This document shows positions 6,113 to 15,977 of a stretch of 64,000 nucleotides of DNA, in pieces (position 1 is the first letter of the stretch; each line of letters opens with the position of its first letter). The notes under the pieces were generated by a model. It saw only the letters and a program-made list of their open reading frames with translations. It was not told the DNA's origin and searched no databases. The position numbers were made by a program, and so were the translations under genes. The stretch comes from Leclercia adecarboxylata (GTDB lineage Bacteria > Pseudomonadota > Gammaproteobacteria > Enterobacterales > Enterobacteriaceae): the NCBI RefSeq assembly GCF_023639785.1, contig NZ_CP098325.1, positions 1,860,001 to 1,924,000 of the forward strand, given 5' to 3'.

Positions 6113-8143
6113 ATGAAAAACCTTATTTTTACCCCCCATCCGCTGGCTCTGTCGCTGCTGCTCGCGCTCTCCGCCACCACCCAGGCGGCGGAAAATACCC
6201 CCACAGCGCCGGTGGACGATCAGGATGTGATCACCGTGACGGCACCTGTCCTGTCACCCCTTGAGGTCGTGACGTCACCAAAAACGCCGCGTCAGCCGGT
6301 CCCGGCCAGCGACGGCTCGGACTACCTCAAAACCATCCCCGGCTTTAGCCAGATCCGTAACGGCGGCAGCAATGGCGACCCGGTCTTTCGCGGCATGTTT
6401 GGCTCGCGCCTGCGCCTGCTGACCAACGACAGCGAAATGCTCGGCGCCTGTCCGGCGAGGATGGATGCACCCAGCTCGTACATCTCGCCTGAAAGCTACG
6501 ATCTGCTCACGGTCACCAAAGGGCCGGAAACCGTGCTCTGGGGGCCGGGCAACTCTGCCGGGACGGTCCGTTTTGAACGTGAACCACCGCGCTTTGACAG
6601 CGCAGGCATCAAAGGTGACGCCAGCTTCCTCGCCGCTTCTAACGATCGCTTCGACGAGAACGCTGACGTCAGCTTTGGTAACGATACCGGCTACGTTCGC
6701 CTGAATGGCAATAAATCAAAATCGGGTGACTATAAAGACGGCAACGGCGATCGTGTGGCCTCGAAGTGGGACAAGTGGAACACCGATATGGCGATTGGCT
6801 GGACGCCAGACGCGGATACGCTGCTGGAACTCACCGCCGGTCAGGGTAACGGCGATGCCAGTTATGCCGGGCGCGGCATGGACGGCTCCCAGTTCAAACG
6901 CGAAAGCCTGGGCCTGCGCTTTAAGAAAGAGAACATCGGCGAAGTTTTCGACTCGCTGGATATGAGCGTCTACTACAACTACGCCAACCACATCATGGAT
7001 AACTACTCCATGCGCTCCCCGGATTCTGGCTCGATGGGCGGGATGCCGATGGGGTCGATGGATATGTCGATGCCGATGGAGAAACAGGTCGATCGCCGCA
7101 CCGTTGGCGGCAGGATGATGGGCACCTGGCTGTGGTCGGATTTCCAGCTGAAGGGCGGTCTGGATATGCAAACCAACACCCATCGCAGCAATGAAGACGA
7201 CGAAAATAAAGGCTGGCAGGAGGATGCGCGTTTTCATGATTACGGCGCGTTCAGCGAGCTGACGTGGAATGCCACCGATCTGAGCAAAGCGATCGTCGGG
7301 GCGCGTCTGGATAAGGTGGAAGTGGACAACTACACCGGCATCGGCAGCGACAGCCGGGAAGATACTCTCCCGGCGGGCTTCCTGCGCGTGGAGCACAATC
7401 TGGGCACGGTGCCAGCGATGGTGTACGCCGGGCTGGGGTATACCGAACGTTTCCCGGATTACTGGGAGCTGTTCTCGCCTACTTACGGCCCGGGCGGCAC
7501 TTCGGACGTGTTTGATAATCTGAAGCCAGAGCAAACCACCCAGCTCGACGTCGGGGCGCAGTACAAAGGCGAGCGCACCACCGGCTGGATCTCCGCCTAC
7601 GTTGGGCGTATTAACGACTACATCCTGTTTATCTACGATCCGGACGACTCCCACGTCAGTCAGGCTGACAACGTTGATGCCACCATTATGGGCGGTGAGA
7701 TGGGCGCGTCGTATAAGCTGAGCGATGAGTGGAAAACCGATGCCACCCTTAACTACTCCTGGGGCCAGAACACCGACGATCACCAGCCGCTGCCGCAAAT
7801 GCCGCCGCTGGAAGCACGTCTTGGCCTGACGTGGGAGAAGGGCGACCTGAGCTCAACCGGGCTGCTGCGCATGGTTAGCCCGCAGCATCGGGTGGCGATG
7901 AACGAAGGTAACGTGGTCGGAAAAGATTTCGATCAGAGCGCCGGGTTTGCGATCCTCTCCGCTAACGCGGCGTACCGGGTCAATAAGTACCTGAAGCTCA
8001 GTACTGGCGTCGATAACCTGCTGGACAAAGACTACAGCGAACATCTTAACCTGGCGGGAAACAGCAGCTTTGGTTACTCCTCCGACACGCCGGTAAACGA
8101 ACCGGGCCGCACGGTCTGGGCGAAAATGAACGTGACGTTCTGA
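6113..8143 (+). CDS. TonB-dependent copper receptor (OprC/NosA type)
   Basis: A 676-residue outer-membrane receptor. Residues 1-25 form a signal peptide (LALSLLLALSATTQA), followed by a TonB-box-like DVITVTAP (38-45), the plug, and a barrel ending in aromatic MNVTF. The class is set by copper ligands: CPARM (Cys113, Met117) and HIM (His293, Met295), equal to the CxxxM and HxM sites known for OprC. Next to HIM is a methionine-rich loop (about 305-322) with eight Met. Such receptors import copper into the periplasm in Pseudomonas and relatives. I chose ATG 6113, preceded by AGG, because it gives the signal peptide at once; a longer open frame back to 5939 does not. It replaces the K-12 yeaI-K genes. 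Confidence 0.92.
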   Translation: MKNLIFTPHPLALSLLLALSATTQAAENTPTAPVDDQDVITVTAPVLSPLEVVTSPKTPRQPVPASDGSDYLKTIPGFSQIRNGGSNGDPVFRGMFGSRLRLLTNDSEMLGACPARMDAPSSYISPESYDLLTVTKGPETVLWGPGNSAGTVRFEREPPRFDSAGIKGDASFLAASNDRFDENADVSFGNDTGYVRLNGNKSKSGDYKDGNGDRVASKWDKWNTDMAIGWTPDADTLLELTAGQGNGDASYAGRGMDGSQFKRESLGLRFKKENIGEVFDSLDMSVYYNYANHIMDNYSMRSPDSGSMGGMPMGSMDMSMPMEKQVDRRTVGGRMMGTWLWSDFQLKGGLDMQTNTHRSNEDDENKGWQEDARFHDYGAFSELTWNATDLSKAIVGARLDKVEVDNYTGIGSDSREDTLPAGFLRVEHNLGTVPAMVYAGLGYTERFPDYWELFSPTYGPGGTSDVFDNLKPEQTTQLDVGAQYKGERTTGWISAYVGRINDYILFIYDPDDSHVSQADNVDATIMGGEMGASYKLSDEWKTDATLNYSWGQNTDDHQPLPQMPPLEARLGLTWEKGDLSSTGLLRMVSPQHRVAMNEGNVVGKDFDQSAGFAILSANAAYRVNKYLKLSTGVDNLLDKDYSEHLNLAGNSSFGYSSDTPVNEPGRTVWAKMNVTF

Positions 8144-8155
8144 GGCCAACGTAAA

Positions 8156-8178
8156 ACCGCCGGTCATTGACCGGCGGT
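8156..8178. terminator. Convergent terminator receptor/yeaH
   Basis: An 11-bp perfect inverted repeat (ACCGCCGGTCA and its complement, 1-base centre). On the minus strand it is followed by TTTTA, so it mainly serves yeaH, and it sits between the two convergent stops. Confidence 0.7.
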
Positions 8179-8182
8179 GACG

Positions 8183-9582
<1,400 letters not shown>

Positions 9583-9588
9583 ACAGTG

Positions 9589-11523
9589 TTAAGACGACTT
9601 ACGTACGCGCAGGTACCATTCGCAGAGCAGGCGAACCTGTTTGCGGGTGTAACCTTTTTCCATCATGCGGTCGACAAAATCGTCGTGCTTTTTCTGCTCG
9701 TCGGTTGAGGTTTTGGCATTGAATGAAATGACCGGCAACAGCTCCTCGGTATTGGAGAACATTTTCTTCTCAATAACGGTGCGCAGTTTTTCGTAGCTGG
9801 TCCAGTTTGGATTGCGTCCGCTGAAATTCGCTCTGGCGCGCAGCACGAAGTTGACGATCTCATTACGGAAGTCTTTCGGGTTACTGATCCCGGCAGGCTT
9901 CTCGATTTTTTCCAGCTCCGCATTCAGTGACTCGCGGTCAAACAGCTGGCCGGTATCCGGGTCGCGGTACTCCTGATCCTGGATCCAGAAATCGGCATAG
10001 GTGACATAGCGGTCAAAGATGTTCTGCCCGTACTCAGAGTAAGATTCAAGATAGGCGGTCTGGATCTCTTTGCCGATAAACTCGGCGTATTTCGGGATCA
10101 GATAGCCTTTCAGGAACTCCAGATAACGTTCAGCCTGCTCCTGTGGGAACTGTTCACGCTCAATCTGCTGCTCGAGAACGTAGAACAGATGCACCGGGTT
10201 AGCAGCCACTTCGGCATGATCAAAGTTGAACACGCGGGAGAGAATTTTGAACGCGAAGCGCGTGGAGAGACCGTTCATCCCCTCATCAACACCGGCATAA
10301 TCGCGATACTCCTGGTAGGATTTCGCTTTCGGATCGGTGTCTTTCAGGCTTTCACCGTCGTAAACACGCATCTTCGAGTAGATACTGGAGTTTTCCGGCT
10401 CTTTCAGGCGCGACAGGATCGAGAAGCGCGACAGCGTTTCCAGGGTTCCCGGGGCGCATGGGGCATGAACCAGCTCACTGTGGTTCAGCAGTTTTTCGTA
10501 AATCTTGATCTCTTCGGAGATCCGCAGGCAGTAAGGGACTTTGACAATGTAAACACGGTCAAGGAACGCCTCGTTGTTTTTATTGTTTCTGAACTGTACC
10601 CATTCAGATTCGTTGGAGTGCGCCAGGATAATGCCGTTAAACGGCAGGGCGGAGATACCTTCCGTACCGTTGTAGTTACCTTCCTGGGTTGCCGTCAGCA
10701 GTGGATGCAGCACCTTGATAGGCGCTTTAAACATCTCGACGAACTCCATAATTCCCTGGTTGGCGCGGCACAGCGCACCGGAATAGCCGTATGCGTCAGG
10801 ATCGTTCTGGGCGTGGTTTTCCAGTTTACGGATGTCCACTTTACCGACCAGCGCAGAGATATCCTGGTTGTTCTCATCACCCGGTTCGGTTTTAGCAATC
10901 GCAATCTGTTCCAGAATGGATGGCCACACCTTCACCACGCGGAATTTGGTGATATCGCCGCCAAATTCATGCAGGCGTTTCGCTGCCCACGGCGACATGA
11001 TCGTGCCGAGATAGCGGCGGGGGATGCCGTACTCTTTATCCAGAATCTGCGCATCTTCCTGCGGGTTAAACAGACACAGCGGATGATCGTTTACCGGGCT
11101 GCGTTCACCGTTGGCGCTCAGCACGTAAATCGGCACGCGCTGCATCAACGATTTCAGCCGCTCGGCGAGGGACGATTTACCGCCGCCGACGGGACCCAAC
11201 AGATACAGAATCTGTTTCTTCTCTTCCAGGCCCTGAGCAGCATGCTTCAGATAGGAAACAATCTGCTCGATGGCATCTTCCATGCCGTAAAATTCTTCAA
11301 ACGCAGGATATCGGGCGACGACCCGATTCGAAAACAGACGGGAAAGCCGTGGCTCCTGGGCAGTATCAACCATATTTGGCTCACCGATAGCCATCAATAG
11401 TCGTTCCGCCGCATTGGCATAAGCACTGCGATCTTGCCGGCAGATGGTAAGAAACTCCTGCAGTGTGAACTCTTCGTCCTTGGCAGCTTCATAACGCTGG
11501 CGATAGTGATCGAATATATTCAT
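9589..11523 (-). CDS. yeaG: PrkA-type serine protein kinase YeaG
   Basis: A 644-residue cytosolic kinase, full length relative to E. coli YeaG. The N-terminal AAA+ part carries Walker A GPVGGGKSS (about residues 109-117); the C-terminal PrkA domain begins after about residue 390. It is the first gene of the yeaG-yeaH unit. The upstream region carries a near-perfect sigma-54 promoter, consistent with the known NtrC-dependent induction of yeaGH on nitrogen starvation. The frame is intact with the ATG at 11523 and GGACGG just upstream. Confidence 0.96.
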   Translation of the reverse strand: MNIFDHYRQRYEAAKDEEFTLQEFLTICRQDRSAYANAAERLLMAIGEPNMVDTAQEPRLSRLFSNRVVARYPAFEEFYGMEDAIEQIVSYLKHAAQGLEEKKQILYLLGPVGGGKSSLAERLKSLMQRVPIYVLSANGERSPVNDHPLCLFNPQEDAQILDKEYGIPRRYLGTIMSPWAAKRLHEFGGDITKFRVVKVWPSILEQIAIAKTEPGDENNQDISALVGKVDIRKLENHAQNDPDAYGYSGALCRANQGIMEFVEMFKAPIKVLHPLLTATQEGNYNGTEGISALPFNGIILAHSNESEWVQFRNNKNNEAFLDRVYIVKVPYCLRISEEIKIYEKLLNHSELVHAPCAPGTLETLSRFSILSRLKEPENSSIYSKMRVYDGESLKDTDPKAKSYQEYRDYAGVDEGMNGLSTRFAFKILSRVFNFDHAEVAANPVHLFYVLEQQIEREQFPQEQAERYLEFLKGYLIPKYAEFIGKEIQTAYLESYSEYGQNIFDRYVTYADFWIQDQEYRDPDTGQLFDRESLNAELEKIEKPAGISNPKDFRNEIVNFVLRARANFSGRNPNWTSYEKLRTVIEKKMFSNTEELLPVISFNAKTSTDEQKKHDDFVDRMMEKGYTRKQVRLLCEWYLRVRKSS

Positions 11524-11957
11524 GGCATGCCGTCCTTTCGTTTTTTAGCACAGGAAAAGAGCCGTTCATATGAATAGTAGAGGCTCCCGGAAGCAGGATC
11601 CGTTGCACCTCACTGCCAGAGCAGCAACCCGTGTGCCAGGTCGGGCGGCCGAAACTGCGGGGTGATCAGGTATTCAGCTTCTTAAAATTAAGCGTAGATG
11701 GCATTTGCAAAACTTGCATGTATGCCAAATCTAATTTCAATGACATATCAATAACTCATCCAGAAAATTAGCCAAATATTTAGCGTTAAACACTCTTCCT
11801 TCACTGAACGGTAATCAACGTGACAGCGTTTCGTCATCTGTGACAAACAAAATATTCTGTTAATCAAATTAATTAGCAGACAAAAAATTTTGAGCAACGG
11901 GGGGAATGACGGTTACACTTCACTCGCTGATTATTTGACTACAGGAAAGAATGGATT
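11524..11957. other. Divergent yeaG/mipA intergenic region
   Basis: A 434-base region with the yeaG sigma-54 promoter at 11623-11638 and, on the mipA side, AT-rich DNA with a likely sigma-70 promoter before 11930. Between them, TGGCAT (11699-11704) and ATGCCA (11722-11727) form an outer inverted repeat around GCAAAACTTGC, a candidate binding site. I find no clear NtrC site and no gene. Confidence 0.55.
11623..11638 (-). promoter_or_regulatory. Sigma-54 promoter of yeaGH
   Basis: Minus strand TGGCAC (11633-11638), five bases, then TTGCT (11623-11627): a -24/-12 element matching the TGGCAC-N5-TTGC[A/T] consensus fully. The predicted start is near 11612, giving a leader of about 88 bases before yeaG. 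Confidence 0.85.
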
Positions 11958-12704
11958 GTGACCAAACTCAAACTTCTGGCACTGGGGATTATCGTTGCCA
12001 CCTCAGTGAGTACAGCATACGCGGAGAATCAGTGGTCAATTGGCGCTGGCGTCGGCGTAATCAATAGCCCTTATAAACAGTACGATCGCGATTTCTACCC
12101 GGTCCCGGTTATCACCTATGAAGGGGATAACTTCTGGTTCCGTGGGCTGGGCGGTGGCTACTATCTGTGGAACGACCAGACCGACAAACTCTCCATCATG
12201 GCCTACTACGATCCAACGCACTTCAAGCCGGGTGACAGCGACAACCGTCAGCTGCGTCAGCTCGACAAGCGTAAGAGCACCATGATGGCCGGGATTTCCT
12301 GGGTACATAACACCCAGTACGGCTTCCTGCGTACCGCGCTGGCGGGCGACACGCTCGACAACAGTAACGGTTATATTTGGGATCTGGCATGGTTATACCG
12401 CTATACCAACGGCGGCCTGACGCTGACGCCGGGTATCGGTGTGGAGTACAACAGCGACAACTATAACGACTACTATTATGGCGTCTCCCGTGACGAAGCG
12501 CGTCGCAGCGGGCTGCACAGCTATGATGCAGACGACAGCTGGAAGCCGTACCTGGAGCTGACCGCCAGCTACAAGTTTGCCAACGACTGGAACGTCTACG
12601 GCACCGGTCGCTATGCCCGTCTTAGCGATGAGGTGAAAGACAGCCCGATGGTCGACAAATCCTGGACCGGGCTGATGTCGGTGGGTGTGACCTACAGTTT
12701 CTGA
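11958..12704 (+). CDS. mipA: MltA-interacting outer-membrane protein MipA
   Basis: A 248-residue exported protein, the same length as E. coli MipA. Signal peptide MTKLKLLALGIIVATSVSTAYA (residues 1-22), then a beta-rich mature part ending in aromatic VTYSF, as in outer-membrane barrels. Conserved blocks include GDNFWFRGLGGGYYLW and DSPMVDKSWTGL. MipA is proposed to scaffold the lytic transglycosylase MltA with PBP1B at the cell wall. The start is GTG 11958 behind AGGAAAG; the ATG at 11951 is in another frame. It has its own terminator (12768-12791) and is the last backbone gene before the island. Confidence 0.95.
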   Translation: MTKLKLLALGIIVATSVSTAYAENQWSIGAGVGVINSPYKQYDRDFYPVPVITYEGDNFWFRGLGGGYYLWNDQTDKLSIMAYYDPTHFKPGDSDNRQLRQLDKRKSTMMAGISWVHNTQYGFLRTALAGDTLDNSNGYIWDLAWLYRYTNGGLTLTPGIGVEYNSDNYNDYYYGVSRDEARRSGLHSYDADDSWKPYLELTASYKFANDWNVYGTGRYARLSDEVKDSPMVDKSWTGLMSVGVTYSF

Positions 12705-12767
12705 TTGTGCAATGTGTGTAGAGTCAGATATCTCAACAAATCGACAAAACTCACTATCTTCCTTAAG

Positions 12768-12791
12768 AACCCGCCATGTGCGGGTTTTTTT
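12768..12791 (+). terminator. mipA terminator
   Basis: AACCCGC (12768-12774) pairs with GCGGGTT (12780-12786) around CATGT, followed by a run of seven T. Confidence 0.93.
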
Positions 12792-13942
12792 ACAACCCTG
12801 TTCTGACACCTTAATACGCACCATAATAGATGTTACCGCATGCGGTGCCCCTTACTAAGCATAAAGGATGACTTGCATACTTCGGATAGTGTCATCCGGT
12901 TATAACTGTTAGTCACTGTCACGGCTAACTCTACAGGGATAGTGGATAACGGGGTGTTTGGCTATCAATAAAGCCATGATAAGTAATCTTCGCATAACAC
13001 TATGTGCTGACTAGTTGTTCTTCTGAACCCATGTAATTCTCTTCAGCCTTATAGGCATACTATCCACCAGGGAAGTCGTTTTTATCGTTCTTCCGGTCTT
13101 AATTTTTATTGCATCAGTCACTTTGCTCATAACTATCCCCATAGCCACAGATTGACTGACATCAAACTTTGGGCCTTTTTTTTCGTGCTTCGAAGGAAGT
13201 CATTGATTGTATGTTTTTACATCAACTTTAAAAAATTAACCAAATAAAAACAAAATGAGGCGATTCACCGGGGATCACATCGTTGATGGTTAACATTCCA
13301 GAAAGCTAAAACAGATCAGGTGAGAAAGGGAAAAGTTGAAGGGTTAGCGTAGGCAATAAGATGTTGCTAAGTATTGCAGTATAAGACGTTAAGTAGACTT
13401 CTGACATTTTTAAGGCTATTGGGTGATATTTATATGTAATTTTGAAGTGCTAATAGTCACAGGAATTATTATTAAACTCTGACTTTGTCTTTTCTTTCGC
13501 TTGAAAGTTTAAGAGAGTTTAAATTGAATTAATTTCATGGGTATTGCAACAATTATTAAACACTTTTACATGTTGACATGTTTCTGACCCGCCTGCATTC
13601 TTCGACCCCAGACCGCCATCGTGGATAAAAAAGCGACAAGGCGGGGCTATACGAATATTTAAAAACAGACCAACCCAAAGCACCGACTCAGTAAGTACCC
13701 GTGCAAAAAAAGACGGCGCATGCTCATTACTCGAATCGATGAATCGCTTTATGAATACGTCCGGGAAGCCGCTCACCCGCTAAGGCAAACGAGACAGGAT
13801 ATGTTCGGGGAGGATCTGCAACAGTTCAGGGCTAAGCACGGCGAGGTTTCCCCCGCCGCAGAAACTAAATCACGTTAACTCTCTCGTCGCCAAACAGTCG
13901 AGTTAACACAACCCAGATCAGATTAATAATAGCAGACACAAC
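12792..13942. other. AT-rich left arm of the accessory island
   Basis: About 1.15 kb with clearly lower GC than the backbone and no intact gene. It has several direct or inverted copies of a GATAGTG/CACTATC-like word (for example near 12890, 12940, 13065, 13130), a T-run near 13175 without a clear stem, and one short frame at its right end (13720-13878). The right end is richer in GC. The composition fits acquired, decaying DNA plus the adhesin's promoter, which should lie just before 13943. I see no integrase, transposase, tRNA or attachment repeat. Confidence 0.5.
13720..13878 (+). pseudogene. Short frame, possible gene remnant, 52 aa
   Basis: A 52-codon frame open back to 13663 without an upstream ATG. 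It encodes a charged, probably helical peptide: MLITRIDESLYEYVREAAHP, then RQTRQDMFGEDLQQFRAKHG. There is no good ribosome-binding site before ATG 13720. It looks like the C-terminal end of a larger, lost protein, or a small DNA-binding or antitoxin-like protein; I cannot assign a family. The overlapping minus-strand frame 13519-13776 looks less protein-like. Confidence 0.3.
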
Positions 13943-14739
13943 ATGAAGAAATCACTCATCGCCACTGTAGTTTTGAGCGTGATCGCATCTAACGCTCATG
14001 CTAATCCACAGGTCATTGCTGCAACCCAATTCTATGACTTATCGAAGAAAATCCTTAGCACCGCAAAGCACGATGTAGATAACGCCCGCCTGGCAGCACG
14101 CAATGCCGAAGTACAATACGGTACTGGCTCCAGACAGGTTAAAACAGCCTATGTTAATCTGAACAAAGCTCACTCAGCGTTTAATGTGGCCAAAGCAAAC
14201 GCGAAAACGGCCACAACCCAGCTTCGCCTTACCAAAAATGTTGTTGCAGGTAAAACAGTTCAAACCCCAGTGCTGAAACCTATTATCCCGGCTCCTGGAA
14301 TACAGCCGCAACCGGGTATTCAGGCAGCGCCTCAGGCCAGGCCAACTCCGGTTGCCGCGCCAGCGATCATTAACCCGCAGCCTCAGCCGCAGGCGCCGCA
14401 GCTGAAACCCGCGATTAAAGCACCTGTTGTCCAGCCGCAGCCGGTGGTGCAGGCCGTTCCGCAGATGAAACCAACCCCGGTCGCTGCGCCAGCGATTATT
14501 AATCCGCAGCCACAGCCACAAGCGCCGCAGCTGAAACCGACCATTAAAGCACCTGTTGCTCAGCCGCAGCCGGTGGTGCAGGCCTTTCCGCAGCTGAAAC
14601 CAACCCCGGTCGCTGCGCCAGCGATTATTAATCCGCAGCCACAGCCACAGGCGCCGCAGCTGAAACCCGCGATTAAAGTACCTGTTGCGCAGCCGCAGCC
14701 GATTGCACAGGCCGTTCCGCAGCTGAAACCAACCCCGGT

Positions 14740-15401
14740 TGCCGCGCCAGCGATCATTAATCCACAGCCTCAGCCACAAGCGCCGCAGCTTAAACCGACC
14801 ATTAAAGCACCTGTTGCCCAGCCACAGCCGGTGGTGCAGGCCGTTCCGCAGCTGAAACCAACCCCGGTTGCTGCGCCAGCGATTATTAATCCGCAGCCAC
14901 AGCCGCAGGCGCCGCAGCTTAAACCGACCATTAAAGCACCTGTTGCCCAGCCGCAGCCGGTGATGCAGGCCGTTCCGCAGCTGAAACCAACGCTGGTAGC
15001 TGCGCCAGCGATTATTAATCCGCAGCCTCAGCCACAAGCGCCGCAGCTTAAACCGACCATTAAAGCACCTTGCCGCGCCAGCGATCATTAATCCACAGCC
15101 TCAGCCACAAGCGCCGCAGCTTAAACCGACCATTAAAGCACCTGTTGCCCAGCCACAGCCGGTGGTGCAGGCCGTTCCGCAGCTGAAACCAACCCCGGTT
15201 GCTGCGCCAGCGATTATTAATCCGCAGCCACAGCCGCAGGCGCCGCAGCTTAAACCGACCATTAAAGCACCTGTTGCCCAGCCGCAGCCGGTGATGCAGG
15301 CCGTTCCGCAGCTGAAACCAACGCTGGTAGCTGCGCCAGCGATTATTAATCCGCAGCCTCAGCCACAAGCGCCGCAGCTTAAACCGACCATTAAAGCACC
15401 T
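14740..15401 (+). repeat. Exact 331-bp tandem duplication
   Basis: Bases 14740-15070 recur without a difference at 15071-15401. Because 331 is not a multiple of three, the junction at 15070/15071 (CACCT/TGCCGCG) shifts the frame by +1. The junction lies between two non-equivalent points of the repeat unit with only very short homology. Confidence 0.93.
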
Positions 15402-15977
15402 GTTGCCCAGCCACAGCCGATTGCACAGGCCGTTCCGCAGCTGAAACCAATCCGGTCGCTGCGCCAGCGATCATTAGCCCGCAGCCTCAGCCGCAGGCGC
15501 CGCAGCTGAAACCAACCCCGGTTGCCGCGCCAGCGATCATTAACCCGCAGCCTCAGCCGCAAGTACCGCAGCTGAAACCAACCCCGGTTGCCGCGCCAGC
15601 GATCATTAACCCGCAGCCTCAGCCGCAAGTACCGCAGTTGAAACCAACCCCGGTAGCTGCGCCAGCGATTATTAATCCGCAGCCTCAGCCACAAGCGCCG
15701 CAGCTTAAACCGACCATTAAAGCACCGGTTGCCCAGCCACAGCCGATTGCACAGGCCGTTCCGCAGCTGAAACCAATCCGGTCGCTGCGCCAGCGATCAT
15801 TAGCCCGCAGCCTCAGCCGCAGGCGCCGCAGCTGAAACCAACCCCGGTTGCCGCGCCAGCGATCATTAACCCGCAGCCTCAGCCGCAAGTACCGCAGCTG
15901 AAACCAACCCCGGTTGCCGCGCCAGCGATCATTAACCCGCAGCCTCAGCCGCAAGTACCGCAGTTGAAACCAACCCC
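15326..15977 (+). repeat. 326-bp tandem duplication carrying a frameshift
   Basis: Bases 15326-15651 recur at 15652-15977 with one difference found by eye (AGCACCT versus AGCACCG). Each copy contains the same shortened CCAATCCGG word near 15450 and 15776, so the 1-base deletion preceded the duplication, or both come from one assembly error. Confidence 0.9.

Noticed and set aside
6716..7798. 360-codon minus-strand frame within the copper receptor gene
   Set aside because: Antisense shadow; the receptor on the plus strand is complete with all motifs.
10189..11400. 403-codon frame antisense to yeaG
   Set aside because: Shadow of the conserved kinase gene; no family resemblance.
13519..13776. 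85-codon minus-strand frame in the AT-rich arm
   Set aside because: No ribosome-binding site, odd composition and overlap with a slightly better plus-strand frame.
14174..15088. Minus-strand Arg/Leu/Trp-rich frame across the adhesin repeats
   Set aside because: Composition is the reverse complement of the PQ-rich repeats; it has no start signal.
15162..15835. Separate short genes inside the repeat array (15162-15509, 15638-15835)
   Set aside because: They are pieces of the same repeat protein in shifted frames, with no start signals of their own.
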